Source of the DNA: Clostridiales bacterium
GTDB lineage: Bacteria; Bacillota; Clostridia; Christensenellales; Aristaeellaceae
Length of the DNA: 64,000 bases
Direction: 5' to 3'
NCBI GenBank assembly: GCA_012837525.1
Contig: DUQZ01000013.1
Span: 43,570 to 107,569 of the forward strand
The first letter of the stretch is position 1, and each line of letters begins with the position of its first letter. Made by a program: the position numbers and the translations under genes. The notes beneath the pieces were generated by a model, which saw nothing but the letters and a program-made list of their open reading frames with translations, was not told the origin of the DNA and did no database searches. Shown piece by piece: positions 16,835-25,848 of this stretch.

Positions 16835-17872
16835 ATGAAAACAGTGGATTTCCTGCGGGAGATCACAAGGCTGCGCGGGCTGTCCGGGGATGAAGGCATC
16901 GTAAGCGCCTTTGTCGCCAAGCAGTTTGAGCCCTACTGCGATGAGGTCACGGTGGACGTGATGCACAACGTGATCGCGCGCAAAAAGGGCCCCGGCAAAA
17001 AGGTGATGTTCGCCGCGCACCTGGATGAGATTGGCCTGATGGTTGTCAAAATTGAGGACGACGGCAGCATCCGTATGGGCCAGGTTGGCGGTGTGGACCC
17101 GCGCATCCTGCCCGGGCAGCGCGTCACCGTCTTTGGCAGGGAGCCTTTGCTGGGCATCATCGGCGCCAAGGCGCCCCATCTGCTGAGTGAGGCGGAGCGC
17201 GGCAAAAACTACAACCGCGAGGACCTGCACGTGGACCTGGGCTTGCCCGCTTCCCGCGTGAAGGAACTGGTGCAGATCGGCGACCAGATCCAACTGGAGC
17301 ACCGCTTCACCGAGTTAAAGAACAACCGCATCGCGGTGAAGACCTGTGATGACCGTGCCTGCGTGGCGATGATGTTTGACGCGCTCAAGCGCCTGCAGAA
17401 CATCCGCCATGACGCGGATTTATACTTTGTTGCCACCGCCCAGGAGGAGGTGGGCTCCCGCGGCGCCAAAACATCGGCCTTCGCGCTGGAGCCGGATTAC
17501 GCGGTCGCGCTGGACGTGTGCCACGCGGATACGCCCGGCGCGCCCCAGGGCAGAACCATGAAGCTGAACTCCCTGGTGGCCTCCATGGGGCCTTATTTGC
17601 ACCCCGTGCTGCGCGGCAAGCTGATGGACGTGGCTAAAGAAAACAACATCACCCTGCAAACCGCGGTGGTGCCGCGCTATACCAGTACAGACGCGGACGA
17701 CATCGGCGCCGCGCGCGACGGCATCCCCACCGTCCTCCTGGAACTGCCGCTCAAATACATGCACACCACGGTGGAATTGCTGGATGGGAACCTTCTGGGG
17801 GAAGGCGGTCGCCTGCTTGCGCAGTTTGCCGCCGCCGTCAAGGAAGACTGGGAGGATGAGCTATGGACTTAA
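16835..17872 (+). CDS. M42 family metallo-aminopeptidase (first of three)
   Basis: 345 residues. M42 (TET/FrvX-like) features: metal-binding AHLDEIG (His near 69), bridging Asp in CDDRACVA, catalytic Glu pair AQEEVGSRG, DVCHAD, and a late His in LKYMHT. A PDZ-like lid domain is inserted in the middle (about 75-165). These cobalt/zinc enzymes trim N-terminal residues from peptides and normally assemble into cytosolic tetrahedral dodecamers. The bridging region reads TCDDRA, where its two neighbours have the usual A-[LM]-DDR. It has its own promoter and overlaps the next paralog by 10 bp. Confidence 0.92.
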   Translation: MKTVDFLREITRLRGLSGDEGIVSAFVAKQFEPYCDEVTVDVMHNVIARKKGPGKKVMFAAHLDEIGLMVVKIEDDGSIRMGQVGGVDPRILPGQRVTVFGREPLLGIIGAKAPHLLSEAERGKNYNREDLHVDLGLPASRVKELVQIGDQIQLEHRFTELKNNRIAVKTCDDRACVAMMFDALKRLQNIRHDADLYFVATAQEEVGSRGAKTSAFALEPDYAVALDVCHADTPGAPQGRTMKLNSLVASMGPYLHPVLRGKLMDVAKENNITLQTAVVPRYTSTDADDIGAARDGIPTVLLELPLKYMHTTVELLDGNLLGEGGRLLAQFAAAVKEDWEDELWT

Positions 17873-18873
17873 AGACCCTGACTGAAGCCTTTGGCCCCTC
17901 TGGCTATGAAAACGAGGTGCGCAAGCTGCTGAAGGAAGCCGCCAGCGCATACTGCGATGATATCACCATTGACCGCAGCGGCAACCTGGTGTGCAGAAAG
18001 CCGGGCCGTGACCATGCCAAGCCCGCTGTCACCTTCGCCGCGCACATGGATGAGATCGGCTTTATCATCACCGGCTACACAGATGACGGCCTGCTGCGCT
18101 TCCGCCCCATCGGCGGGGTGGACCCGCGGGTGGTGGTATCCAAGTTGGTCCTGATTGGCCCGGACCGCATCAAGGGCATCATCGGCGCGATGGCCATCCA
18201 CCTGCAGACCGCCGCGGACCGCGAGCGGGTGCTGGGTTATGACAACCTGTATATCGACATCGGCGCTTCAGACGGCAAGGAGGCCGAAAAGCTGTGCCCC
18301 CTTGGCACCTACGCTGTGTTTGACAGCGAGTATACCGAGTTTGGCGACGGCTTTGTCACCGCGCGCGCCCTGGATGACCGCGTGGGCTGCCTGAACCTGC
18401 TGGAAATTTTAAAGAACAGCGACTACGAAGGCGATTTGTGCTGCGTGTTTGTCACCCAGGAAGAAGTGGGCCTGCGCGGTTCCGCCGGCGCGGCCTTCCT
18501 GCTGCAGCCGGATATCGCCATCATCCTGGAGGGCACCGCCGCCAATGACCTGGGCGACACGCCCCCGCGCTACCAGGTGTGCGTGCCGGGTGAGGGCGTG
18601 GCCATCAGCTTCATGGACCATGCCAGCATCGCGGACCGTGACCTATTTCACCAGATGAAGGAGGTCGCCGCCCGGCAGGGCATCCCGCACCAGATCAAGC
18701 GCGCCATCACCGGCGGCAACGACGCGGGCAGTTTCCAGACCGCCGGCAAGGGCGCCAGGACCTGTGTCCTCTCCGTCCCCTGCCGCTATATCCACTCCGG
18801 CAACAATGTCGCCAAACTCAGTGACATCAAGGCGCAGGCTGATTTGGCCATCGCGTTTCTCAACAGCTTATAA
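17863..18873 (+). CDS. M42 family metallo-aminopeptidase (second of three)
   Basis: 336 residues, a paralog of both flanking genes. It keeps AHMDEIGF, ALDDRVGC, TQEEVGLRG and CRYIHSG. The position that is Asp in the flanking copies (LDVCHAD, LDVTGWG) reads LEGTAAND here, a Glu replacing one metal ligand, a change seen in other M42 groups and likely to shift residue preference. The start overlaps the end of the first gene, consistent with coupled translation in an operon. Confidence 0.92.
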   Translation: MDLKTLTEAFGPSGYENEVRKLLKEAASAYCDDITIDRSGNLVCRKPGRDHAKPAVTFAAHMDEIGFIITGYTDDGLLRFRPIGGVDPRVVVSKLVLIGPDRIKGIIGAMAIHLQTAADRERVLGYDNLYIDIGASDGKEAEKLCPLGTYAVFDSEYTEFGDGFVTARALDDRVGCLNLLEILKNSDYEGDLCCVFVTQEEVGLRGSAGAAFLLQPDIAIILEGTAANDLGDTPPRYQVCVPGEGVAISFMDHASIADRDLFHQMKEVAARQGIPHQIKRAITGGNDAGSFQTAGKGARTCVLSVPCRYIHSGNNVAKLSDIKAQADLAIAFLNSL

Positions 18874-18890
18874 GCAAGAGGAGGAATACC

Positions 18891-19892
18891 ATGCTTCGCG
18901 ATACACTGCAAACCCTGCTTTCCTGCTACGGCCCCTCCGGCAGCGAGCATGCCGTCGCCGACAAGGTGCGCGAGTTGCTCTCCGGCCATGTGGACAGCAT
19001 GAAAACCGACGCGCTGGGCAACCTGATTGTGGAAAAATTCAGCGCGGATGACAACGCCAAGACCATCATGATCGCCGCCCACATGGACCACATCGGCCTG
19101 GTGGTGACCAACATTGAAAAAGACGGCTTCCTGCGCGTGAGCGCCATTGGCGGCATCGGCCCCCGGCTGGTCAGCGGCCGCAAGGTGGTTTTCGCGGACG
19201 GCACCCCCGGCGTTTGCGCCACCCAGCCCAACAAAAAGAACCCCAGCGCGCAACCCAGCTTAAACGACGTCTTCATTGACATCGGCGCGGAAAGCCAAGA
19301 GGAAGCGGAAAAGCTGGTCGCCATCGGGGATGTTGCCGTCTACGCGCCGGACTTCACCCAACTGGGCCGCCACAAGGTGGCCAGCCCCGCCATGGATGAC
19401 CGCTGCGCCTGCGCGCTTCTGGTGGAGCTGCTCATGTACGCGGACAACCAAAAGCACAACATCGTGGGCGTCTTCACCACCCAGGAGGAAGTTGGCCTAA
19501 GAGGTGCTACCGTCGCCGCCTTCACCGTGCAGCCGGACATCGGCCTGGCGCTGGATGTGACCGGCTGGGGCGACACGCCGGAGACCGACCTGCCCGCCGT
19601 CAAACTGGGCGCGGGCCCGGCCGTCAAGATCATGGACCGCAGCATGATTGCCACGCCCAGCGTGCGCGAGAAGCTGTTTGAAGCGGCCGATATGGCGGGC
19701 GTCGCGGTGCAGCGCGAGGTGCTGGCCTACGGCGGCACCGACGGCGGCGCCATCCAGCTAAGCCGCGGCGGCGTGCCCACGGGCACCCTGTCCATCCCCT
19801 GCCGCTATGTGCACTCCGCCAACGAAGTCATCGACATGCGCGACATGGAAGGTGCCCTCAAGGTGCTTTTGCAGTTTGTCGACCTGGCATAA
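18891..19892 (+). CDS. M42 family metallo-aminopeptidase (third of three)
   Basis: 333 residues, third tandem paralog, 17 bp after the second with AGAGGAGG before its ATG. It shows AHMDHIGL (His in place of the first Glu of the usual DEIG), AMDDRCAC, TQEEVGLRG, ALDVTGWGDTPE and CRYVHSANE. A central lid segment is present. Three non-identical subunits from one operon could form separate or mixed particles with complementary residue specificities. That is inference from known archaeal TET systems, not something the sequence proves. Confidence 0.92.
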   Translation: MLRDTLQTLLSCYGPSGSEHAVADKVRELLSGHVDSMKTDALGNLIVEKFSADDNAKTIMIAAHMDHIGLVVTNIEKDGFLRVSAIGGIGPRLVSGRKVVFADGTPGVCATQPNKKNPSAQPSLNDVFIDIGAESQEEAEKLVAIGDVAVYAPDFTQLGRHKVASPAMDDRCACALLVELLMYADNQKHNIVGVFTTQEEVGLRGATVAAFTVQPDIGLALDVTGWGDTPETDLPAVKLGAGPAVKIMDRSMIATPSVREKLFEAADMAGVAVQREVLAYGGTDGGAIQLSRGGVPTGTLSIPCRYVHSANEVIDMRDMEGALKVLLQFVDLA

Positions 19893-19914
19893 ATTTTAGA
19901 AAAAGGAACACCAC

Positions 19915-21939
19915 ATGAAAGAACAATTGACCGCGAAGCACCTGCGCAGCCTGTTTATCGAGTTTTTTGTGAAGAAGGGGCACACCGTGATCCCCTCCGC
20001 TTCGCTCATCCCGGAAAATGACCCCACCGTGCTGTTTACCACAGCCGGTATGCATCCTTTGGTGCCCTATTTGATGGGGCAGCCGCACCCGGCCGGCAAG
20101 CGCCTGTGCAACGTGCAAAAATGTGTGCGCACCGGTGACATTGACGACGTGGGCGACAAAAGCCACCTCACCTTCTTTGAGATGATGGGCAACTGGAGCC
20201 TGGGCGATTATTTCAAGGAGGAGATGATCCCCTGGAGCTGGGAGTTTTTGACCAGCCCTGACTGGCTGGGCCTGGACCCGGACACGCTGGCCTTCTCCGT
20301 CTTTGAAGGGGATGAGCACGCCCCGCGGGATGAGGAAAGCTACAACCTGTGGATCAAGGCCGGCGCCAAGCCGGAGCAGATCTTCTATTTGCCCAAGGAG
20401 AACAACTGGTGGGGGCCCGCTGGTCTCACCGGCCCCTGCGGCCCGGATACCGAGATGTTCATCGTGCGCGATCAGGAGCCCTGCGGCCCGGATTGCAGCC
20501 CGGCCTGTGACTGCGGCAGGTACCTTGAGATCTGGAACGACGTGTTCATGCAGTACAACAAGCTGGCAGACGGCACCTATGAGCCCTTGCAGCACGCCAA
20601 TGTGGACACCGGCATGGGCCTGGAGCGCACCGTGCTGGTCTTAACCGGCAAGGACTCTGTGTATGAGACCGACCTGTTCTCCGGCATCATCAAAAAGATT
20701 GAGGAATTGTCCGGCAAAACCTACGCGGGTGCGGATGAGGACACCCTGCGCGCCTTCCGCGTGGTGGCTGACCACATGCGCACCGCCACCTTCATCCTGG
20801 GCGACCCGCGCGGCGTCTCCCCCTCTAACGTGGACCAGGGCTATGTGCTGCGCCGCTTAATCCGCCGCGCGGTGCGCTATGGCCGCCAGCTGGGCCTGGG
20901 GGATGATTTCACGGCCGAGATTGCCATTGTCATCATCGACCAGTACCAGGACGTGTATCCGGAACTGAAAGCCAAGCGCTCCTTTGTGCTGGAGCAGTTG
21001 CTGCTGGAGGAGAAGCGCTTCGCGCGCACCATCAGCCAAGGCATGCGCGAGTTTGACAAGATGCTCTCCCACATGAAGGAAGGCATGGACAGCTTCAAGG
21101 CCATGCGCGACAAGCTGCAGGACACCGTGTTTTCCACCGACATGCTCAAGCGCATGCAGGAAGCCCAGCAGGTGATGAGCAACGTGGGCTCCACCCTGGA
21201 GCCGGTGCCGGAGTTGGCCAGCTTTGCCAAGGAAGTGCAAAAGCTGAAGGAAGCCTTCAAGACCATTGAGGACTTCCGCGGCGTGCTGGAAGAGCATCTG
21301 TCCGGCCTGCGCACCATCCCCGGCCGCGACGCCTTCAAGTTGTATGACACCTACGGCTTCCCGGTGGAGATTACCATGGAGTTGGCCGAGGAGCACGGGC
21401 TGAAGGTGGACCAGGGCGCGTTTGAACAGCGCTTCCGTGAGCACCAGAAGGCCAGCCAGGCAGGCGCGCAGCAGCGCTTCAAGGGCGGCCTGGCCGATGA
21501 CAGCGAGCAGACCACCAAACTGCACACCGCCACCCACCTGCTGCAGGCAGCCCTGCGCCAGGTATTGGGCGATGAGGTGGAGCAGCGCGGCTCCAACATC
21601 ACGGCGGAGCGCCTGCGCTTCGACTTCACCTTTGGCCGCAAGGTAACCAAGGAAGAACTGGATCAGGTGGAAGCCATCGTCAACCAGGCCATAAAAGACG
21701 ATCTGCCCATCACCTATGAGGAGATGACGGCAGAGGAGGCCAAGAACTCCGGCGCCATCGGCCTGTTTGGTGACCGCTACGGCGAGATGGTGCGCGTTTA
21801 CTCCGCGGGTGATTTCAGCAAGGAAATCTGCGGCGGGCCGCACGTAAACAGCACGGGCGAGTTGGGCAGCTTCAAGATCCAGAAGGAAGGCAGCTCTTCC
21901 GCCGGGGTGCGCCGCATCCGCGCGGTGGTCGGCCAATAA
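19915..21939 (+). CDS. alaS: Alanyl-tRNA synthetase, short form lacking the C-Ala domain
   Basis: 674 residues against about 870-880 for most bacterial AlaRS. Present are the class II catalytic and tRNA-binding domain (about 1-370: LFTTAGMHPLVPYLMG, TFFEMMGNWSLGDYFK, GLERTVLVL, YVLRRLIRRAVRYGR) and the editing domain with zinc-site HTATH (about 538-542) and CGGPH (Cys639-His643). The protein ends at SAGVRRIRAVVGQ, directly after the editing core, so the oligomerisation/C-Ala (DHHA1) domain is absent. Between FARTISQG and GRDAFKLYDTYGFP are about 93 residues where E. coli has about 22, a helical insertion. It charges tRNA-Ala and clears Ser/Gly mischarging. It starts 22 bp after the M42 cluster. 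Confidence 0.93.
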   Translation: MKEQLTAKHLRSLFIEFFVKKGHTVIPSASLIPENDPTVLFTTAGMHPLVPYLMGQPHPAGKRLCNVQKCVRTGDIDDVGDKSHLTFFEMMGNWSLGDYFKEEMIPWSWEFLTSPDWLGLDPDTLAFSVFEGDEHAPRDEESYNLWIKAGAKPEQIFYLPKENNWWGPAGLTGPCGPDTEMFIVRDQEPCGPDCSPACDCGRYLEIWNDVFMQYNKLADGTYEPLQHANVDTGMGLERTVLVLTGKDSVYETDLFSGIIKKIEELSGKTYAGADEDTLRAFRVVADHMRTATFILGDPRGVSPSNVDQGYVLRRLIRRAVRYGRQLGLGDDFTAEIAIVIIDQYQDVYPELKAKRSFVLEQLLLEEKRFARTISQGMREFDKMLSHMKEGMDSFKAMRDKLQDTVFSTDMLKRMQEAQQVMSNVGSTLEPVPELASFAKEVQKLKEAFKTIEDFRGVLEEHLSGLRTIPGRDAFKLYDTYGFPVEITMELAEEHGLKVDQGAFEQRFREHQKASQAGAQQRFKGGLADDSEQTTKLHTATHLLQAALRQVLGDEVEQRGSNITAERLRFDFTFGRKVTKEELDQVEAIVNQAIKDDLPITYEEMTAEEAKNSGAIGLFGDRYGEMVRVYSAGDFSKEICGGPHVNSTGELGSFKIQKEGSSSAGVRRIRAVVGQ

Positions 21940-21960
21940 ACAATAAATAGATGAACAAAG

Positions 21961-21993
21961 CATAATTCCTGGTTTCCGGGAATTATGTTTTTA
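21961..21993 (+). terminator. Terminator after alaS
   Basis: CATAATTCC (21961-21969) pairs with GGAATTATG (21979-21987) and is followed by TTTTTAT, 22 bp after the alaS stop. The ribosome-binding site of the next gene starts immediately after the tail. Confidence 0.8.
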
Positions 21994-22008
21994 TAAGGAG
22001 GATATATT

Positions 22009-22968
22009 ATGCCATTATTTGAAATGCCCTTTGAGCAGCTGCTTACCTATGAGGGCAGAAACGAGAAACCGCAGGATCACAAGGCCTATTGGGACCGCGC
22101 CATCCAGGAGATGCATGCCATGGGCACCAAGGCGGAGCTGATCCCGGCAAGTTTCAAAGCGCCCGGGCTGGACTGCTTTGACCTGTATTTTTCAGGTGTG
22201 GGCGCAGCGCGCGTATACGCCAAGCTGCTGGTACCCAAGGGCGCTGAAAAAAGCCCCGCCGTGGTGCGTTTTCATGGCTATGCCGGCAACTCCGGCGACT
22301 GGGTGAACCATGTGGCCTATGCCCAGTCCGGCTTTGTGGTAGCGGCCCTGGACAGCCGCGGGCAGGGCGGCAAATCTGAGGATGCGGGCAGCGTGAAGGG
22401 CAACACCTACCACGGGCAGATCATCCGCGGCCTGGATGACCCGGACCCGGACAAGCTGCTCACCCGCGCCCTGTTTTTGGACGCGGCGCAGCTGGCGCGT
22501 GTGGTGATGGACCTGCCCTTTGTGGACGAAAACCGCGTAGGCGCCACCGGCGGCAGCCAGGGCGGGGCTTTGACCCTGGCCTGCGCGGCCCTAGAGCCGC
22601 GCATCAAGCGCCTGGCCCCCACCTTCCCCTTCATGTGCGATTACCGCCGCGTGTGGGAGATGGACCTGGCGGTGGGCGCCTATGCTGAACTGCGCGATTA
22701 TTTCCGCCTGTTTGACCCACAGCACAAGCGCGAGGAAGAGATCTTCACCAAGCTGGGCTATGTGGACCTGCAACATCTGGCGCACCGCATCAAGGGCGAA
22801 ACCTTGATGAGCATCGGCCTGATGGACACCATCTGCCCGCCCTCCACCCAGTTTGCCGCCTACAACAAAATTACCGCCAAAAAGCGGTTTGAACTGTGGC
22901 CGGACTTTGGGCATGAGAATCTGCCCGGCAACGAGGACATCATTTTTGAGTTTATGCTGGGCCTGTAA
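22009..22968 (+). CDS. Acetylxylan esterase / cephalosporin-C deacetylase family hydrolase
   Basis: 319 residues, an alpha/beta hydrolase of the AXE1 family (carbohydrate esterase 7). The triad is visible: Ser183 in GGSQGG, Asp273 in GLMDTICPPS and His302 in FGHEN. The family motif RGQGGKSED (about 118-126) is also present. These cytoplasmic enzymes remove acetyl groups from short acetylated xylo-oligosaccharides and related small esters, and are usually hexameric. There is no signal peptide. The start follows AAGGAGGATAT. It stands alone between a terminator and the tldD promoter, and may complement the GH2 enzyme in oligosaccharide use. Confidence 0.9.
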   Translation: MPLFEMPFEQLLTYEGRNEKPQDHKAYWDRAIQEMHAMGTKAELIPASFKAPGLDCFDLYFSGVGAARVYAKLLVPKGAEKSPAVVRFHGYAGNSGDWVNHVAYAQSGFVVAALDSRGQGGKSEDAGSVKGNTYHGQIIRGLDDPDPDKLLTRALFLDAAQLARVVMDLPFVDENRVGATGGSQGGALTLACAALEPRIKRLAPTFPFMCDYRRVWEMDLAVGAYAELRDYFRLFDPQHKREEEIFTKLGYVDLQHLAHRIKGETLMSIGLMDTICPPSTQFAAYNKITAKKRFELWPDFGHENLPGNEDIIFEFMLGL

Positions 22969-22975
22969 GCCAGAT

Positions 22976-23004
22976 TTGTACAACCATTGCACAAGTGCTA
23001 TAAT
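22976..23004 (+). promoter_or_regulatory. Predicted promoter of the tldD-pmbA operon
   Basis: TTGTAC (22976-22981), 17 nt, perfect TATAAT (22999-23004), 41 bp before the tldD start. Confidence 0.65.
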
Positions 23005-23045
23005 TTACGATTGTTGAAGAAAATACTTTTAAGGAGGACTTCATT

Positions 23046-24431
23046 TTGATTCCAGACATCGTCTCCTCCCTGCAGGGCAGTTTTGCCAAGGGCGCGCACT
23101 CCGAGCTGCGCGCCCAGCGCAGCCTGGCCCGGCGCGTGGTGCTGCTGGGCGGCAACCTGGTGGGCAACACGCGCTCTGACAGCCAGGGCGTATGCGCCCG
23201 CGTCTACAAAAACGGCGTGTACGGCTTTGCCTCCGCCGCAGATCTAAGCCAGGACGCCGCCCGCCGCGCGCTTGAAACGGCCAGCAAAAACGCGGTCTTT
23301 TTGGATGAGCGCGTCAAACCTGGCAAAGGCGCCCTGCCGGACATCAAAAGCGGCAGCCTGCCACCCCAACCCGACTTTTTGGACCTGGAGCAAAAGCGCT
23401 ACCTGGACTTTGTGAACCCCATTGATGAGTACATCAAATCCAAGTATGAACACCTCACCAGCCGCACCATCGTCGCGACGGCTGACTCCATGGAAAAGCA
23501 GATTGTGACCAGTGACGGCTATGCCGCGCACATTCTGGCGCCCCGCGCCTATGTGTATGTCATCCTCAACAGCCAGACCAAGGACGGCATGCCGGTGGAG
23601 GTTTTCAAGGCCTTTGGCGGCCCGGGCAGCTTTGACGTGGCCCTGGGCAACCCGGAAGACATCCATGAGGAAATTGACGCGCTGTATGACCACCTGATGA
23701 AAAAGCGCGAGGGCGTGTTTGCCTCAGCCGGGCTTAAGACCGTCATCCTCTCCGGCGAGATGTCCGGCATCCTGGCGCATGAGGCCGTGGGCCACACGGT
23801 GGAGGCCGACCTGGTGCTGGGCGGCTCCGTCGCCGGGCCGATGCTGGGCAAGATGGTGGCCAGCCCCCTGGTGTCCATGACCGACTTCGCGCACACCGCC
23901 TTTGGCGAGAAGGTGCCGCTGCCCGTATATGTGGATGATGAGGGCGTGCTGGCTGATGACGCGGAATTAATCAAGGACGGCAAGCTGGTTGGCTTCATGG
24001 TCAACCGCGAGACCGGGCGCCATTTTGGCATGGAGCCCAAGGGCAATGCCCGCGCCTTCGCCTTCAATGACGAGCCCTTGATCCGCATGCGCAACACCGT
24101 GGTGCATCCCGGTGAGAGCAAGCTGGAAGACATGATCAAGGCCACCGAGGACGGCTACTATCTGATGTACACCAACAACGGCCAGGCCGACACCACGGGT
24201 GAGTTCATGTTTGGCGTGACGGTGGGTTATGAGATCAAGGAAGGCAAATTAGGCAAAGCCATCTTTGACACCACCATCTCCGGCGTCGCCTTTGACATGT
24301 TAAAGACGGTGGACATGGTGTCCGATACCCTCACCTGGTCTTCCTCGGGCTTTTGCGGCAAAAAGCAACCCATGCCAGTTTCCATGGGCGGGCCCGAATT
24401 GCGCTGCCAGGTCATGATAGGAGGGAAATAA
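23046..24431 (+). CDS. tldD: TldD family metalloprotease subunit
   Basis: 461 residues. It carries the zinc motif HExxxH as HEAVGH (His245-His250) and a C-terminal Cys in GFCGKKQPMPVS, where the family has its third ligand. TldD pairs with TldE/PmbA to make a heterodimeric protease that degrades unfolded peptides and, in some bacteria, trims leader peptides of modified peptides. It starts with TTG; AAGGAGG correctly placed before 23046 supports this. The partner gene begins on the next base after its stop. Confidence 0.93.
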   Translation: MIPDIVSSLQGSFAKGAHSELRAQRSLARRVVLLGGNLVGNTRSDSQGVCARVYKNGVYGFASAADLSQDAARRALETASKNAVFLDERVKPGKGALPDIKSGSLPPQPDFLDLEQKRYLDFVNPIDEYIKSKYEHLTSRTIVATADSMEKQIVTSDGYAAHILAPRAYVYVILNSQTKDGMPVEVFKAFGGPGSFDVALGNPEDIHEEIDALYDHLMKKREGVFASAGLKTVILSGEMSGILAHEAVGHTVEADLVLGGSVAGPMLGKMVASPLVSMTDFAHTAFGEKVPLPVYVDDEGVLADDAELIKDGKLVGFMVNRETGRHFGMEPKGNARAFAFNDEPLIRMRNTVVHPGESKLEDMIKATEDGYYLMYTNNGQADTTGEFMFGVTVGYEIKEGKLGKAIFDTTISGVAFDMLKTVDMVSDTLTWSSSGFCGKKQPMPVSMGGPELRCQVMIGGK

Positions 24432-25727
24432 ATGAACCGCGAATTACAAGCCGCCAAACAGGCGTTAGAACATCTGTTGGTGGACGGCGTGCATGACGCC
24501 AGCGTCAGCGCGTCCACCAGCCGCAAGAGTGAGTTTACCGTTGATTCCGGTAAATTCAACCTGCTGCGCACCACACTGGACCACTCCCTGGGCCTGATGG
24601 CCATCAAGGGGCATTGCCGCGGGACGGTCTCCGGCAACAGCTTTGAAGAAGAAGCCATCAAGGCTGCCGCCCGTGACTGCATCGCTTCCGCCGAGGCAGG
24701 CCAGCCGGATGAAGCCTGGGAGATTGCCAGGGAAGGCGAAGGCAGCTTCGTCTCCGGCGCGCCGGAACCGGACATGGACAAGCTGTTTACGCGCACCAAG
24801 GAGCTGCTGGACAGCGTGAAGGCCGAATACCCTAAGGTGATGCTGGAGCAGGTGGTCACCGCGCACACCACCCACAAGAGCGTCTACCTCAACAACCATG
24901 GCGTGCAGTATGAGAGCACCTCGGGCAGCTATTCCGTCTCCCTGATGTTCTCCGGCCAGGAGGGCGAGAAATCCTCCTCCTTCAACGGGGCCTACCTCAT
25001 CACAGACAACCTGGACACGCCCTTTCTGGAGCTGTCCAACATCCGCCAGAACCTGGCGGACGCCGAGAACCAGATCCACACCAAGCCCGCTGAAGGCAAG
25101 TTTGAGGGCACCGTCATCTTTACGCCCGACTGCCTGGGCAGCATGCTGTACTCCCTGATTGGCAACTATGTGACCGACGGCGTGCTGCTGGACGGCACCA
25201 GCCTGTGGAAGGACGCCCTGGATACAAAGGTGGTGGACGAGCGCATCACCCTGTCCATGAATCCCTCGGACAGCCGGGTGGTAAACGGTGAGAAATACAC
25301 CGGCGAAGGCTTTATCAGCCAGGATTTTGACCTGATTAAAAACGGCGTGCTCAAGCAGTTTATGCTGTCCAGCTACGGCGCCAACAAGGTGGGCAAGACC
25401 CGCGCGCCCAACTTCAGCTACGCGATGATCATGCAGCCGGGCGATACCCCGCTTGAGGAATTGATCAAGAACACAAAAAAAGGCCTCTTGGTTTCCCGCT
25501 ACTCCGGCGGCGCGCCGGGCACCGGCGGTGAGTTCTCCGGCGTTGCCAAGAACTCCTTCCTCATTGAGGACGGCAAGGTAACAACCGCTGTGAGCGAGAC
25601 CATGATTTCTGGCAACCTGGCCGGCATGCTCAAGGACATCGTCGGCATCTCCAAGGAAACGGTGGAGGACGGCACCGGCTCCCTGCCCTGGCTGGCTGTG
25701 GACGGGATTACGATCTCGGGGAAATAA
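24432..25727 (+). CDS. pmbA: TldE/PmbA family protease subunit
   Basis: 431 residues, a relative of TldD without the HExxxH motif, as expected of the non-metal-bearing partner. Conserved family features include the C-terminal half GEKYTGEGFISQDFDLIKNG, the segment APNFSYAMIMQPGD and a GGEFSG loop. The gene abuts tldD with no gap, so equal expression is likely. No modified-peptide precursor is visible nearby, so a general peptide-clearing role is more likely here. Confidence 0.92.
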   Translation: MNRELQAAKQALEHLLVDGVHDASVSASTSRKSEFTVDSGKFNLLRTTLDHSLGLMAIKGHCRGTVSGNSFEEEAIKAAARDCIASAEAGQPDEAWEIAREGEGSFVSGAPEPDMDKLFTRTKELLDSVKAEYPKVMLEQVVTAHTTHKSVYLNNHGVQYESTSGSYSVSLMFSGQEGEKSSSFNGAYLITDNLDTPFLELSNIRQNLADAENQIHTKPAEGKFEGTVIFTPDCLGSMLYSLIGNYVTDGVLLDGTSLWKDALDTKVVDERITLSMNPSDSRVVNGEKYTGEGFISQDFDLIKNGVLKQFMLSSYGANKVGKTRAPNFSYAMIMQPGDTPLEELIKNTKKGLLVSRYSGGAPGTGGEFSGVAKNSFLIEDGKVTTAVSETMISGNLAGMLKDIVGISKETVEDGTGSLPWLAVDGITISGK

Positions 25728-25747
25728 CACCGCAGTTTTAACACTTT

Positions 25748-25786
25748 ACGGGGAAGGCGAACACAACAAGCCTTCCCCGTGTTTTT
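25748..25786 (+). terminator. Terminator of the tldD-pmbA operon
   Basis: ACGGGGAAGGC (25748-25758) pairs perfectly with GCCTTCCCCGT (25770-25780), then GTTTTT. Confidence 0.9.
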
Positions 25787-25790
25787 CTGA

Positions 25791-25819
25791 TTGCGCCGGC
25801 TTTTGAAACATGCCATAAT
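25791..25819 (+). promoter_or_regulatory. Possible promoter of the ORF6N gene
   Basis: TTGCGC (25791-25796), 17 nt, CATAAT (25814-25819), ending 29 bp before the start codon. Confidence 0.4.
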
Positions 25820-25848
25820 ACCATCAGAAGTTAACAGGAGACGTACAC

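Noticed and set aside
20857..21963. A 368-codon reverse frame across alaS
   Set aside because: High-GC coding sequence often leaves the opposite strand open; the forward frame has full AlaRS motifs and the reverse has none.
24465..25730. A 421-codon reverse frame across pmbA
   Set aside because: Same high-GC antisense effect; the forward frame matches TldE/PmbA throughout.
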